Assembly (NCBI RefSeq): GCF_034424525.1 | Contig: NZ_CP139979.1 | Location: 4,921,501-4,985,500 of the forward strand | Direction of reading: 5' to 3' | Length of the DNA stretch: 64,000 bases | From: Sphingobium yanoikuyae | GTDB lineage: Bacteria; Pseudomonadota; Alphaproteobacteria; Sphingomonadales; Sphingomonadaceae | Part shown: positions 8,105-16,481 of the stretch, piece after piece | How positions within the stretch are numbered: position 1 is the stretch's first letter | Layout: each line of letters opens with the position of its first letter | The notes under the pieces: generated by a model | What the model saw: only the letters and a program-made list of their open reading frames with translations | What the model was told of the DNA's origin: nothing | Database searches by the model: none | Program-made: the position numbers and the translations under genes

Positions 8105-9262
8105 CTACTCGTCGACGCGGCGGACCGGCTGCACCTCGGCATAGGGCATGATCATCCGGCCGTCGGGCGCAGCGGTGAAGGTCGTCTGGGTCGGATAGGC
8201 GAACTCGATGCCGCGCGCGTTGAACTCGCGCAGCACGGCCAGGCCGATCTTGTGCCGCACCAGGTAGATTTCGTCCCAGCCGGGCAGATAGACGTCGAAC
8301 TCGACCTCGAAATCCAGGCTGGATGCGCCAAAGCCGATGAAGCCGGAGCGCACGAAATTGCCGCCCAGTTCCTCGATGATCGTCTTGAGGATGGAAGGAA
8401 TCTCCGCCGCCAGATCGGGCGCGGTCTGATAGATGACACCGATCGGGAACTTGATCCGGCGATGGTCGAGTGTCTGATAGCTGGTGATTTCCTTCTGCAG
8501 CAGATTGGCGTTGGAAATCACCTTCTTCTCGCCGGTCACGGCGCGCAGCCGGGTGGATTTCAGGCCGATCTTCTCGACCGTCGCGGTGGTCGTGTCATAG
8601 GTGATCGTCTCGCCCTGGCGGAACGGCTTGTCGAAGATGATCGACAGCGCCGCGAACAGATCGGAGAAGATGCCCTGCGCGGCAAGGCCGATCGCGATGC
8701 CGCCGATCCCCAGACCCGCGACCAGGCCGGTCACGTTGACGCCCAGATTGTCGAGCACCACGATTGCGGCGATCGCGAACAGGGCAAAGGTCACCAGGAT
8801 GCGGATCAGGCCCATCGCATTGGCCAGCGTCTCGCCCTGGCCATCGTCGGCCAGCGTCTTGCGCTCGATCAGGCCCAGGATGATCTCTCGTGCCCAGATC
8901 GCGGCCTGTACGACCACGGCGATGGTGAAGAAGAAGGTGACGGTCTTGTCCAGCGACGCGGGCGCGTCGGCGAACACCACCACCAGCCGGGCCGCGACCA
9001 TGATCATGAAATATTGCGTGGTGCGCGCCGCCGCGCGGCTCAGCACATTGCCTAGGCCCAGCGGATCGCCACGCCGGCCGCGATGCTTGGTGCCGATCCG
9101 GCGCAACGTGGCGAGCGCCAGATAGATGATCGTGGCCGCGCCGATGGCGATCAGGATCTGGATATAATGCAGCTGGAACCAGGCGATGGTCGAATGCCAC
9201 ATTTCCGTGAGGTTGGGCGCACGCACACTGATGTCGATGCCGGGGTCGTTCTTGTTGGCCAT
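8105..9262 (-). CDS. MscS-family mechanosensitive channel (first of two in window)
   Basis: A 385-residue inner-membrane channel. Four to five hydrophobic segments lead into the MscS pore helix and beta domain: LVAGLGIGGIAIGLAAQGIFSD is the glycine/alanine pore signature, then DKPFRQGETI and VISNANLLQKEITSY. The C-terminal cytoplasmic domain is complete. The start at 9262 (MANKNDPG) is supported by AAGGA 9 bp upstream; earlier in-frame starts lack support. It lies 32 bp downstream of the topoisomerase IB gene and may be co-transcribed with it. The second channel, at 40647-41942, is only distantly similar. Confidence 0.9.
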   Translation of the reverse strand: MANKNDPGIDISVRAPNLTEMWHSTIAWFQLHYIQILIAIGAATIIYLALATLRRIGTKHRGRRGDPLGLGNVLSRAAARTTQYFMIMVAARLVVVFADAPASLDKTVTFFFTIAVVVQAAIWAREIILGLIERKTLADDGQGETLANAMGLIRILVTFALFAIAAIVVLDNLGVNVTGLVAGLGIGGIAIGLAAQGIFSDLFAALSIIFDKPFRQGETITYDTTTATVEKIGLKSTRLRAVTGEKKVISNANLLQKEITSYQTLDHRRIKFPIGVIYQTAPDLAAEIPSILKTIIEELGGNFVRSGFIGFGASSLDFEVEFDVYLPGWDEIYLVRHKIGLAVLREFNARGIEFAYPTQTTFTAAPDGRMIMPYAEVQPVRRVDE

Positions 9263-9294
9263 GCTGATCCTTGATTGATGGTCCGTGGGCTCGA

Positions 9295-10302
9295 TCAGGC
9301 TGCTGCTGCCAGCGGGGGCGCGTTGGCCAGATCGTCGAGGAACGCGATCAGCCCGCGTTCGTGACGCGACAGATAGCGCGTCCGGCGCGGCAGGCGAAGC
9401 CCCTGCCGCCATTCATCCTGTCCGTCCTTGCACAGGTCGATCAGGGCGGGGTGGATATAGGATTTGCGGCTGATCGCCGGCGTGTTGCCCAGCGCCGCCG
9501 CTACCGGCTCGATCATCTCCTTGAGCGAGACATGGCCCGCCGCCAGCGTCTCGAAGGCGATGGTGGATGCGCCCCAGGTGCGGAAGTGCTTGGCGGTGAA
9601 GTCGCCGCCCATGGCCTGCGCGATATAGGCGTTGACATCGCTCGAACTGATCGGATGCGCCTCGCCATCCTCGTCCAGATATTGGAACAGATGCTGGCCC
9701 GGCAGATCCTGCACCGCCCGCACGAATCGCAGCAGGCGGCTGTCGGTGATGCTCAATTGCTGTTCCTTGCCGGACTTGGCCCGGTAGCGCAGGGTCAGGC
9801 TGCGGCCATTCAGGTCGACATGCCGCCGCCGCAGCGTGGTCGCGCCGAAGCTCTTGTTGGTGGTGGCATAATGTTCGTTGCCGACGCGCAGCTTGGCGAG
9901 GTCCAGCAACCGCACCACCGCCGCGATCGTCCGCGCCTTGCGCAGGCCGCGCCGCGACAGATCCTCCTCCATCTGCGCCCGCAGTTGCGGCAGGGCACGG
10001 CCGAAGGCGGGGCAGCCGGCATATTTTTCCGCCTCGCGCGCGGCCCGGAAATCGGGGTGATAGCGATATTGCTTGCGCCCCCGCTCGTCATAGCCGGTCG
10101 CCTGGATATGGCCGTGGGGCGAGGGGCAGAACCAGCAGTCGCGATATGCGGGCGGCATGGCGATCGCGTTCAGCCGGCTGATCTCGTCCCGGTCGGTGAT
10201 GCGGCTGCCGTCCGCCGCGCGATAGGCCCATCCCTGCTTCAGCGCGCGCCGGCTGATGCCGGGCATGCCGTCATGGCTGTGGATGATGGCGGGGGGCGAC
10301 AT
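9295..10302 (-). CDS. DNA topoisomerase IB (poxvirus/bacterial type)
   Basis: Relaxes supercoils through a transient 3'-phosphotyrosine. The 335-residue protein has the short bacterial layout: an N-terminal domain (HSHDGMPGISRR, IAMPPAYRDCWFCP), then the catalytic domain. The latter contains KLRVGNEHYATTNKSFGATTL, GKEQQLSITD, the HFRTWGAS box and the nucleophile in SRKSYIHP. All catalytic Arg/Lys/His/Tyr boxes are present. I use ATG 10302; TTG 10335 is an in-frame alternative, and the AGAAGG between them favours the ATG. The function is general and the neighbours give no specific clue. Confidence 0.9.
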   Translation of the reverse strand: MSPPAIIHSHDGMPGISRRALKQGWAYRAADGSRITDRDEISRLNAIAMPPAYRDCWFCPSPHGHIQATGYDERGRKQYRYHPDFRAAREAEKYAGCPAFGRALPQLRAQMEEDLSRRGLRKARTIAAVVRLLDLAKLRVGNEHYATTNKSFGATTLRRRHVDLNGRSLTLRYRAKSGKEQQLSITDSRLLRFVRAVQDLPGQHLFQYLDEDGEAHPISSSDVNAYIAQAMGGDFTAKHFRTWGASTIAFETLAAGHVSLKEMIEPVAAALGNTPAISRKSYIHPALIDLCKDGQDEWRQGLRLPRRTRYLSRHERGLIAFLDDLANAPPLAAAA

Positions 10303-10380
10303 GGGGACCGGGCGACCTTCTTTCTCCCGGTCCAACCCGTGATGATCGGCTTCGTTCCGCGTGCAGCCTGCCCGGCGCTG

Positions 10381-11094
10381 TCAGGACGGGCGCGATCGCA
10401 GCCGCTGCAACCAGCCGGTGCCCGCGCCATAATGGCCGGTCCAGGGCAGCAATGGACGGCGCACCGTCGTCGCCTGGGCGCAGCCGACGATCAGGCTGAT
10501 GACCGCCAGCGGGAAGGCCAGCATCATGGTGGCGGGCATGGCAAAGGCGAGGATGATCGCCGAAAACCCGCCGCCAAAGGCCGCCAGGGTCGCCCGCAGG
10601 TCGCCGTCGGGTCCGCGCAGCCAGAACAGGCAGCCCGTGACGCCCAGCGCGAACATGGCGATATTCTGCATCGCGCCGGCCGGCACGATCGCGCAGGTGG
10701 CGATCAGCCCGACCATCGCCAGCGCTGCGCGGCGCCATTGCCAGCCGCCGATCAGGCGGGTGAGCAGCGGATAGAGCAGCAATTCGCAGGTCAGCGCCGC
10801 CAGCAGGATCGCGCCGGGGGCCGCCGCGCCCTGGCCGTCCGCGATGAAGGCGACGACCGCGCTCGCCGCCCAGGGCAGCATCCGCGACGGCGCCATGCGG
10901 ATATGGCTGAACCAGCCGGTCATGCCCGGCCGCAATGCCCAGCGCCGGTCGGCCTGCCGCAACTGGAAGGCGGACAGGGCAAACAGCATCTGTACGCCCC
11001 ATGGCATATAGGCGGGGGACAGCAGCGGGGCGGCCAGGATCAATCCCAGCATCAGTCCCTGAAGCCAGCCCAAAATCCGCAATTCCATGGTCAT
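10381..11094 (-). CDS. Multi-pass membrane protein of the glycan locus, unknown function
   Basis: A hydrophobic protein of 237 residues with about seven to eight membrane segments; I do not recognise the family. Its start codon overlaps the stop of the O-glycosylation ligase gene upstream (ATGA at 11091-11094), so the two are translationally coupled and probably work together. Segments such as QLRQADRRWALRPGMTGW and a run of short hydrophobic helices are seen, but no catalytic motif. A role in polysaccharide assembly, or as an accessory subunit of the ligase, is inferred from context only. Confidence 0.7.
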   Translation of the reverse strand: MTMELRILGWLQGLMLGLILAAPLLSPAYMPWGVQMLFALSAFQLRQADRRWALRPGMTGWFSHIRMAPSRMLPWAASAVVAFIADGQGAAAPGAILLAALTCELLLYPLLTRLIGGWQWRRAALAMVGLIATCAIVPAGAMQNIAMFALGVTGCLFWLRGPDGDLRATLAAFGGGFSAIILAFAMPATMMLAFPLAVISLIVGCAQATTVRRPLLPWTGHYGAGTGWLQRLRSRPS

Positions 11095-12455
11095 GCCGTC
11101 ACTCCCGCCTGCGCGCCAGGCTGTTGGAAGAACGGCACGCGTCCGGCGTCCTTGCGCTTGCGGGTCAAATAAGTGTCGAGGCCGATCTGGAGCGAGAGCA
11201 TCATGAAGATGAAAGGCTGATAGGCGATGCCCACGAACAGCGATCCGATCATGTAGACGACATGGCCCTGCTGCAGCGCCACGGCGAAGGGCGCGATCCA
11301 GGCCTCGTCCGGTCCGTCGCGCTTGCGATACATGCGGCGGATCGATTCGGTGCGGATGAAGCAGCTCAGATGCAGCAGTGCCCACAGGAAGAAGCCGAAA
11401 TAGCCCTGCTCGCCCAGCATCTCGAAATAGGCACTGTGATAGGCGCGGCCCTTGTCGGTGACCAGGCGGCGCTCGATCCGCTTCTCGTCGCCGTCGCCGA
11501 CCTCGCTCTGGGCGAAATAGGTGAAGCTGTTCTGGAGATAATTGTCGAAGCCGCCGCCGCCCGGATGGGTTTTCACATAGTCGAGCGTCCACATCCACAC
11601 CGCGACGCGGGTGGAGGCGCTCTCGTCGCCCTGGTGATTCTCGATCGTCTGCATCCGCTTGGTGAAGCTGGCGGGCAGGAAGGGGATGGCGGCCAGCGCG
11701 GCAAAGGCCAGCAGCGGGCCATATACGAACTTGCGCTTCGACCGCATCAGCATCATGCCGGCCAGGATGACCAAGCAGACAAGGCCCGTGCGCGCCTCCG
11801 TGCCGACCGGCATCAGCATGCAGGCCAGGCAAAGCGCGTAGGCAAAGGCCTTCACCTTCCAGTCGGGCGGAAAGATGGTGCCATGCTGGGTCAGCCAAAG
11901 GATGATCGGGATCAGCGCGATCGCCACGCAAGAAATGATGCTGCCCTCATACAGGCCGCTATTATTGTCGACCATCAGATTGAGCACGCCATAGCCGCCG
12001 CCCGACAGCGCGGTCTTCATGCCGCCATTGATGATGATCGTGCTCGCGCACAGCACCATGAACAGCGCCAGCGCCTCGATCCGCAGCCGCGTGCGCAGCA
12101 CCAGCGGCAGGAACACGGCAAAGACGATCGCCTTCCACACCCAGGCCCATTTGGTCGCGGCGTTGATCGGGAAATCGGCGGTCGCGGTGGTATAGCCGCA
12201 CCAGGCCAGCAGGACGAGCAGCAGCACCTGCCGCGCGGAAAAGCGGCAATCCTTCTTGTCGTCCACCACTATCCATGCCCCGACCGCACAGACGAAGGCG
12301 ATCAGCGAGATCGGGATCGAATTGAGCAGATAATAACAGAGCCGCTGCGGCGAAACGATGTCGATATAGGCGTAGATGATGACCAGCAAAAAAGGCCGCT
12401 TGAATCCCATCAGGAAGAAGGCGCCCAGGAAGGCGATGAAGAACAGGTCACGCAT
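11091..12455 (-). CDS. Putative O-glycosylation ligase, exosortase-A-associated type (Wzy/O-antigen ligase-like)
   Basis: A 454-residue polytopic protein of the Wzy/O-antigen ligase superfamily. The start (MRDLFFIAFLGAFFLMGFKR, then AYIDIVSPQRL) matches what I know of the putative O-glycosylation ligases that travel with exosortase A. A large periplasmic loop with HPGGGGFDNYLQ and AYHSAYFEMLGEQGYFG carries the conserved H/E positions of the Wzy_C domain. The start at 12455 overlaps the end of a small ORF by 8 bp, which indicates coupling. The exosortase itself is not in this window. It likely transfers glycan to a lipid or protein acceptor in the periplasm. Confidence 0.82.
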   Translation of the reverse strand: MRDLFFIAFLGAFFLMGFKRPFLLVIIYAYIDIVSPQRLCYYLLNSIPISLIAFVCAVGAWIVVDDKKDCRFSARQVLLLVLLAWCGYTTATADFPINAATKWAWVWKAIVFAVFLPLVLRTRLRIEALALFMVLCASTIIINGGMKTALSGGGYGVLNLMVDNNSGLYEGSIISCVAIALIPIILWLTQHGTIFPPDWKVKAFAYALCLACMLMPVGTEARTGLVCLVILAGMMLMRSKRKFVYGPLLAFAALAAIPFLPASFTKRMQTIENHQGDESASTRVAVWMWTLDYVKTHPGGGGFDNYLQNSFTYFAQSEVGDGDEKRIERRLVTDKGRAYHSAYFEMLGEQGYFGFFLWALLHLSCFIRTESIRRMYRKRDGPDEAWIAPFAVALQQGHVVYMIGSLFVGIAYQPFIFMMLSLQIGLDTYLTRKRKDAGRVPFFQQPGAQAGVTA

Positions 12456-12585
12456 CGGCGGCGTCTCCGTCCGGCGATGCCGGCGGGGTGTCGATGTCGC
12501 GATCCAGGTCCGGGCGCGACAGCAGCCGCCAGGCGGCCAGCAGGATGACGCCATGGCTGATCAGCAGGGATAGGGTATCAATCAT
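12448..12585 (-). CDS. Small single-pass membrane protein (45 aa)
   Basis: A 45-codon ORF begins at ATG 12585: MIDTLSLLISHGVILLAAWR, then an Asp/Pro-rich tail, stopping inside the start of the O-glycosylation ligase gene (8-bp overlap). The first 20 residues form a membrane helix and the remainder a short soluble tail. No strong Shine-Dalgarno is seen. The overlap with the next gene and its position at the head of the operon make it a plausible real gene that couples ligase translation. I do not recognise a family. Confidence 0.5.
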   Translation of the reverse strand: MIDTLSLLISHGVILLAAWRLLSRPDLDRDIDTPPASPDGDAADA

Positions 12586-12686
12586 TGCGTGTTTTGATCT
12601 GCCGGTTCTGGACTCTTGCCCCGGAAAATCCCTAGCGTGACAGAGTTGACGGGGCGTTAAACCTTTTTCGGCAAAAAGTTACCGCT

Positions 12687-13910
12687 ATGTCTCGTATCCT
12701 TCACGTTCTCGATCACAGCCTGCCGATGCACAGCGGCTATACGTTCCGCACGCGGGCGATCCTGCGCGCGCAGCTGGCCAAGGGCTGGGACGTGCGCGGG
12801 CTGACCGGCCGGCGCCATGTCGCGGCGGGACCGCAGGAGGAACTGGTCGACGGCCTGCATTTCCACCGCACACCGGGCGAAGCGGCCGGCGGAAACGCGC
12901 TTTTGCGCGAATGGCGCGACATTTCCGCCCATGCCGATGCGATCGAGTCGCTGGTGCGACAATGGCGGCCGGACATCATCCATGCCCATTCGCCGGTGCT
13001 CAATGCCATGGCCGCGCAGCGAGTCGCGCGCCGCCACGGGATTCCGCTGATCTACGAGATTCGCGCCTTCTGGGAGGATGCGGCGGTCGGCAACGGCACC
13101 GGGACCGAAGGCAGCCCGCGCTACTGGCTGACCCGCCAGCTCGAAACCCATGCGGTCCGTGCCGCCGACGCAGTTGCGGTCATCTGCGAAGGGCTGCGGT
13201 CCGATCTGGTCGCGCGCGGAATCGACTCGGCCAAGATCACCGTGTCGCCCAATGGCGTCGATCTTGATCAGTTCGGCGCGCCGGTGCCGCGTGATCCGGC
13301 CCTGACCGCGAAGCTGGGGCTTGAAGGCGCCGATGTCGTCGGCTTCATCGGCAGCTTCTATGATTATGAAGGGCTGGACGATCTGATCGCCGCCATGCCG
13401 CGACTCGTGCGGGCGCGGCCCAGGGCGAAGCTGCTGCTGGTCGGCGGCGGGCCGATGGAACAGGCGCTGCGCGATCAGGCGCTGGCCTCGCCCTTCACCG
13501 ACCATATCGTCTTTGTCGGCCGGGTGCCACACGACCAGGTCGAACATTATTATGCCCAGGTCGATGTCCTCGCCTATCCGCGCAAGGCGATGCGCCTTAC
13601 CGATCTGGTGACGCCATTGAAGCCGCTGGAAGCGATGGCGCAGGGCCGACTCGTCGCTGCGTCGAGCGTCGGCGGCCATCGCGAACTGATCGAGGATGGC
13701 GTGACGGGCACCCTGTTCGCGCCGGACGACCCGGCTGCGATTGCGCAGGCGCTGGCAGGCATGTTCGCGGATCGCGGCTTCTGGGATGAACGCCGCATCG
13801 TGGCGCGCGATTTCGTCGAGAGGGAGCGTAACTGGTCGTCAAACATTTTGCGTTATGAGCCTGTTTACCAGCGACTTCTGGGACGCGACTCGACCGCAAA
13901 GGCGGCCTGA
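12687..13910 (+). CDS. Exosortase-A-associated family glycosyltransferase (GT4)
   Basis: A 407-residue GT-B glycosyltransferase. The N-terminal stretch ILHVLDHSLPMHSGYTFRTR is the hallmark of the PEP-CTERM/exosortase A-associated glycosyltransferases. The C-terminal GT4 domain shows GFIGSFYDYEGLDDL, LLLVGGGP and the nucleotide-sugar pocket PLKPLEAMAQGRLVAAS with its E-x7-E-like positions. It acts in the cytoplasm on a lipid-linked or nascent glycan. It diverges from the ligase operon across a 101-bp promoter region (12586-12686), and together they define an exopolysaccharide or protein-glycosylation locus. Confidence 0.88.
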   Translation: MSRILHVLDHSLPMHSGYTFRTRAILRAQLAKGWDVRGLTGRRHVAAGPQEELVDGLHFHRTPGEAAGGNALLREWRDISAHADAIESLVRQWRPDIIHAHSPVLNAMAAQRVARRHGIPLIYEIRAFWEDAAVGNGTGTEGSPRYWLTRQLETHAVRAADAVAVICEGLRSDLVARGIDSAKITVSPNGVDLDQFGAPVPRDPALTAKLGLEGADVVGFIGSFYDYEGLDDLIAAMPRLVRARPRAKLLLVGGGPMEQALRDQALASPFTDHIVFVGRVPHDQVEHYYAQVDVLAYPRKAMRLTDLVTPLKPLEAMAQGRLVAASSVGGHRELIEDGVTGTLFAPDDPAAIAQALAGMFADRGFWDERRIVARDFVERERNWSSNILRYEPVYQRLLGRDSTAKAA

Positions 13911-13922
13911 GGAACGGCGGCG

Positions 13923-15065
13923 ATGCCGAAGTTCACACCGTCCATGCGAGGACTGGCCATCATGGCGCTGGTCGCGGCAGGCTGCGGCGCCCTGGTGGTG
14001 CTGACCCTGCCGGTCGGCTGGGTGGAAATGCTGGTCGCGTCGAGCGGCCTGAGCGAGACGATCCCGGCGGCCGGTCCGCCGCTGGGCATGAAGGCGAGAC
14101 TGCTGCTGGCCGGTTTCACCGCGCTGATGAGTGTAGGAATTGTGGCCGCGGTGCGGCGAAATGGATCGGATGCGCCGCACAGGCGCTTGAGAATAAGCGG
14201 AAGGCGTCATCCAGACGCCCAAGGAGCAAGAAAAATGGGTTTCGCATTTGCAAAGCTGACCGCGCTTGCCCGCGGACGCAATGTGCCCGCTGCCGAAGAG
14301 GCTGCACCCGCGCAGCGCCGCGCCGACGCGCATCCCGACGCGCCGCCCCGTCCTCCGATCTTTGCCAGCCGCGATTTTGGCGGTGCCGATATCTTCGCGC
14401 GCCCGGAATCGGGGCGTCGTCGTCTGGTGGTCGATAGCGACCCGGTAGAGCCGGTGGCGGCGACGGTGGTGCGCATGGAAACGCCGGCCGCCTTTGCCAT
14501 GCCGACCTCGCATGAAGAGGCATCGGTCGAGGATATGGCTATCGCGCCCGCGCCCGCCTTCGCGCGTCCGTTCGACGCCATGCCGGCGCTGTCGAGCAAT
14601 CCGATCCCGCTCGGCCGCGCGCCGTTCGCGCCGCCGGAAGACGCTATATTCGAGCCCTGGGAAGAAGAGGCAGCGGCGGAATTTGCCACCTTCGATGAAG
14701 AGCCGACCGATATTGCACCGGAGCCGGTCGTCGAACAGGCTCCTGTCTTCGTTCCGGAACCGGTGATCGAAGAACCGATCCAGGCGTTCGATCCTGCGCC
14801 CGAACCCACACCTTTTGTTCCGAGGGCGGAGGCATCATCCACCCCGAGCGCGCGCAACTTCGACAATCTGTCGATCACTGAACTGACTGAGCGGCTGGAG
14901 CGGGCACTGGTCCAGCGTGGCCGACCGGCGACCGCGCCGCGCGTCATTGCCGACATGCCGATCGCCTCGGCGGTGCCGGTGCGTGAAGCCGTGCCGGAAG
15001 ATGTCGAGGATGCGCTGCGTGCCGCGCTCGGCACGCTGCGCACCATGACCGGGCGTCCCCGCTAA
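13923..15065 (+). CDS. Proline/glutamate-rich membrane protein, unknown function
   Basis: A 380-residue protein with no family that I recognise. Two hydrophobic segments lie near the N-terminus (residues about 10-40 and 57-77). A basic stretch follows, then a long low-complexity acidic region rich in Pro, Glu and Ala (about 150-290). The C-terminus has an amphipathic helix (LSITELTERLERALVQRG) and a final EDVEDALRAALGTLRTM. GAGGAA precedes ATG 13923, and the gene follows the glycosyltransferase by 12 bp, so it belongs to that operon. The layout resembles a membrane-anchored scaffold or tether; this is inference. Confidence 0.65.
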   Translation: MPKFTPSMRGLAIMALVAAGCGALVVLTLPVGWVEMLVASSGLSETIPAAGPPLGMKARLLLAGFTALMSVGIVAAVRRNGSDAPHRRLRISGRRHPDAQGARKMGFAFAKLTALARGRNVPAAEEAAPAQRRADAHPDAPPRPPIFASRDFGGADIFARPESGRRRLVVDSDPVEPVAATVVRMETPAAFAMPTSHEEASVEDMAIAPAPAFARPFDAMPALSSNPIPLGRAPFAPPEDAIFEPWEEEAAAEFATFDEEPTDIAPEPVVEQAPVFVPEPVIEEPIQAFDPAPEPTPFVPRAEASSTPSARNFDNLSITELTERLERALVQRGRPATAPRVIADMPIASAVPVREAVPEDVEDALRAALGTLRTMTGRPR

Positions 15066-15074
15066 AGGACCGTC

Positions 15075-15446
15075 TTACCAGTCGCGGATGGTGAGGGCGG
15101 ACAGCTCGATCCATTCGCCTTCCGCGTCGCCGCGCAGGTCGTCGATCACCATGTCGGCGACGAAATGGCCCGGCAATGCCCATTCCGCATCCTGCAATTC
15201 GCTGGCCAGCGCCTCCCGGCGCGCGCGCAGGCTGCCGCCCGCCACCCGCAACAGGATGACATGGCGGCGTCCTTCGAACAGGGCGCTGGCCCAGGGGCGG
15301 CTGACCGCGCGCTCGACCGTCGCCGGCTCGCCGATTCGGGCGATCAACTGGACCAGCAACTGGGCCAGTGGATCGGCCTCGCGCCGTTCTCCTGCTCGAT
15401 TACGGACCAGATCTGCGCTCGTGCGCAGCATGTCGGCGCTTGTCAT
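15075..15446 (-). CDS. Unknown protein of the S24-repressor switch (123 aa)
   Basis: A soluble 123-residue alpha/beta protein that I do not recognise. The N-terminal half is helical (PLAQLLVQLIARIGEPATVERA); the C-terminal half holds strand-like segments (RHVILLRVAGG, HFVADMVIDDL, EWIELSALTIRDW). Its ATG overlaps the stop of the 61-residue gene upstream (ATGA at 15443-15446), so the pair is translationally coupled. Both are divergent from the S24 repressor and probably under its control. It ends 9 bp from the convergent glycan-locus gene. Confidence 0.6.
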   Translation of the reverse strand: MTSADMLRTSADLVRNRAGERREADPLAQLLVQLIARIGEPATVERAVSRPWASALFEGRRHVILLRVAGGSLRARREALASELQDAEWALPGHFVADMVIDDLRGDAEGEWIELSALTIRDW

Positions 15447-15628
15447 TGGCTCACGCTCCTGCGATATTCGTTCATGAAATGTTCTACGCGTCTCTTTACC
15501 CGATCGCCCGGATCGCGCCCCATGCGCAGGTCGAAGACCAGGCGCGGATCGCGCACGGCGTCGCGACCGAAACGGGTCGGCGCTATCTGATAGTCTCGCA
15601 GGAATTTCTCGATCGTGCGCAACAGCAT
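15443..15628 (-). CDS. Small basic putative DNA-binding protein (61 aa)
   Basis: A 61-residue basic protein: IEKFLRDYQIAPTRFGRDAV, then RDPRLVFDLRMGRDPGDRV and a final helix. The pattern of helix, short turn, helix with G-R-D resembles a small Cro-like helix-turn-helix, in which TRFGRDAVRDPRLVFDLR would hold the recognition elements. It is transcribed divergently from the S24 repressor and coupled to the 123-residue gene. The Cro-like reading is inferred from size, charge and context. Confidence 0.6.
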   Translation of the reverse strand: MLLRTIEKFLRDYQIAPTRFGRDAVRDPRLVFDLRMGRDPGDRVKRRVEHFMNEYRRSVSQ

Positions 15629-15674
15629 GGACGGACCTCTCCTTTGTCGAGCCGATTCGCCCCCTGCGAATCAG

Positions 15675-15727
15675 TAGGCAATTTCCTATCTCATATTCAT
15701 TTTCCTACTTGTCTAGGAAAATTCCTA
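15675..15727. promoter_or_regulatory. Clustered TAGGAAA operator half-sites
   Basis: In the 115-bp divergent region, inverted repeats of one half-site recur: TAGGCAATTTCCTA (15675-15688), TTTCCTA at 15701-15707 and TAGGAAAATTCCTA (15714-15727). TTTCCTA and TAGGAAA also form a wider dyad with each other. The spacing and AT-rich background suit binding by the S24-type repressor encoded at 15744, which would control both itself and the small gene pair. Confidence 0.7.
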
Positions 15728-15743
15728 TCATTATGGATGCAAC

Positions 15744-16412
15744 ATGGATGAAGCGCAGGACGCCCGGACTGCCCTCGATCGGCTGATCGTCGAACGCGGG
15801 GAAAATTATGCCGATCTGTCGCGGCTGATCGGGCGCAATCCCGCCTATATTCAGCAGTTCATCAAGCGCGGCACGCCGCGCAAGCTGGACGAGGCGGATC
15901 GCCGTATCCTGGCGCGCTATTTCGGCGTAGCGGAAACGATGCTGGGCAGTCCTGTGCAGGCCGGCGCACCGATCCCGCGTGTGCGCGGCCTGCCTGCGGT
16001 GGTGGCGGTGCCGCGCCTGTCGCTTGGCGCCTCCGCCGGCGCGGGCTCGCTGGATGAGGATGAGCGCACCGCGGGAGTGATGGCGTTCGACGCGCAATGG
16101 CTACGGCATCTGGGCGTGCGGCCGCAGCGTGTGTCGATCATCCGGGTCGATGGCGAATCGATGGCGCCCACGCTCAACGATGGCGATGACATCATGGTCG
16201 ATCATGAGGATGACGCCGATCGCCTGCGTGACGGCGTCTATGTGCTGCGGCTCGACGGCGTGCTGATGGTCAAGCGGGTGGCGATGGGGCCGTTGCGCGG
16301 CCGGTTCAGCGTATTGAGCGACAATCCCCATTATCCCGACTGGACCGATATCGATCCGGCGATGGTGGCGATCGTCGGCCGGGTCGTCTGGACAGGCAGG
16401 CGGCTGGTCTGA
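15744..16412 (+). CDS. S24/LexA-like transcriptional repressor
   Basis: A 222-residue repressor. The N-terminal helix-turn-helix region (residues about 10-60) contains NYADLSRLIGRNPAYIQQFIKRG. The C-terminal S24 peptidase domain has the catalytic Ser in VDGESMAPTLNDGDDIMVD and the general-base Lys in GVLMVKRVA. A cleavage or hinge region lies between (about 80-115). The intact Ser-Lys dyad means it could self-cleave when activated by RecA, as in CI-like repressors. It is divergent from two small genes, with a cluster of dyads between them. Confidence 0.87.
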   Translation: MDEAQDARTALDRLIVERGENYADLSRLIGRNPAYIQQFIKRGTPRKLDEADRRILARYFGVAETMLGSPVQAGAPIPRVRGLPAVVAVPRLSLGASAGAGSLDEDERTAGVMAFDAQWLRHLGVRPQRVSIIRVDGESMAPTLNDGDDIMVDHEDDADRLRDGVYVLRLDGVLMVKRVAMGPLRGRFSVLSDNPHYPDWTDIDPAMVAIVGRVVWTGRRLV

Positions 16413-16481
16413 GAAGCCTGGTCCGTCTTTGAAAGGCGCCGTGCCTTTCCTATGTCCAGGAAAACAGGGGAAGGCTGGATC

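Noticed and set aside
7127..9055. A 642-codon plus-strand ORF from the epimerase end through the MscS gene
   Set aside because: It runs through a non-coding repeat zone and antisense to two genes with clear motifs, with no start signal and no domain.
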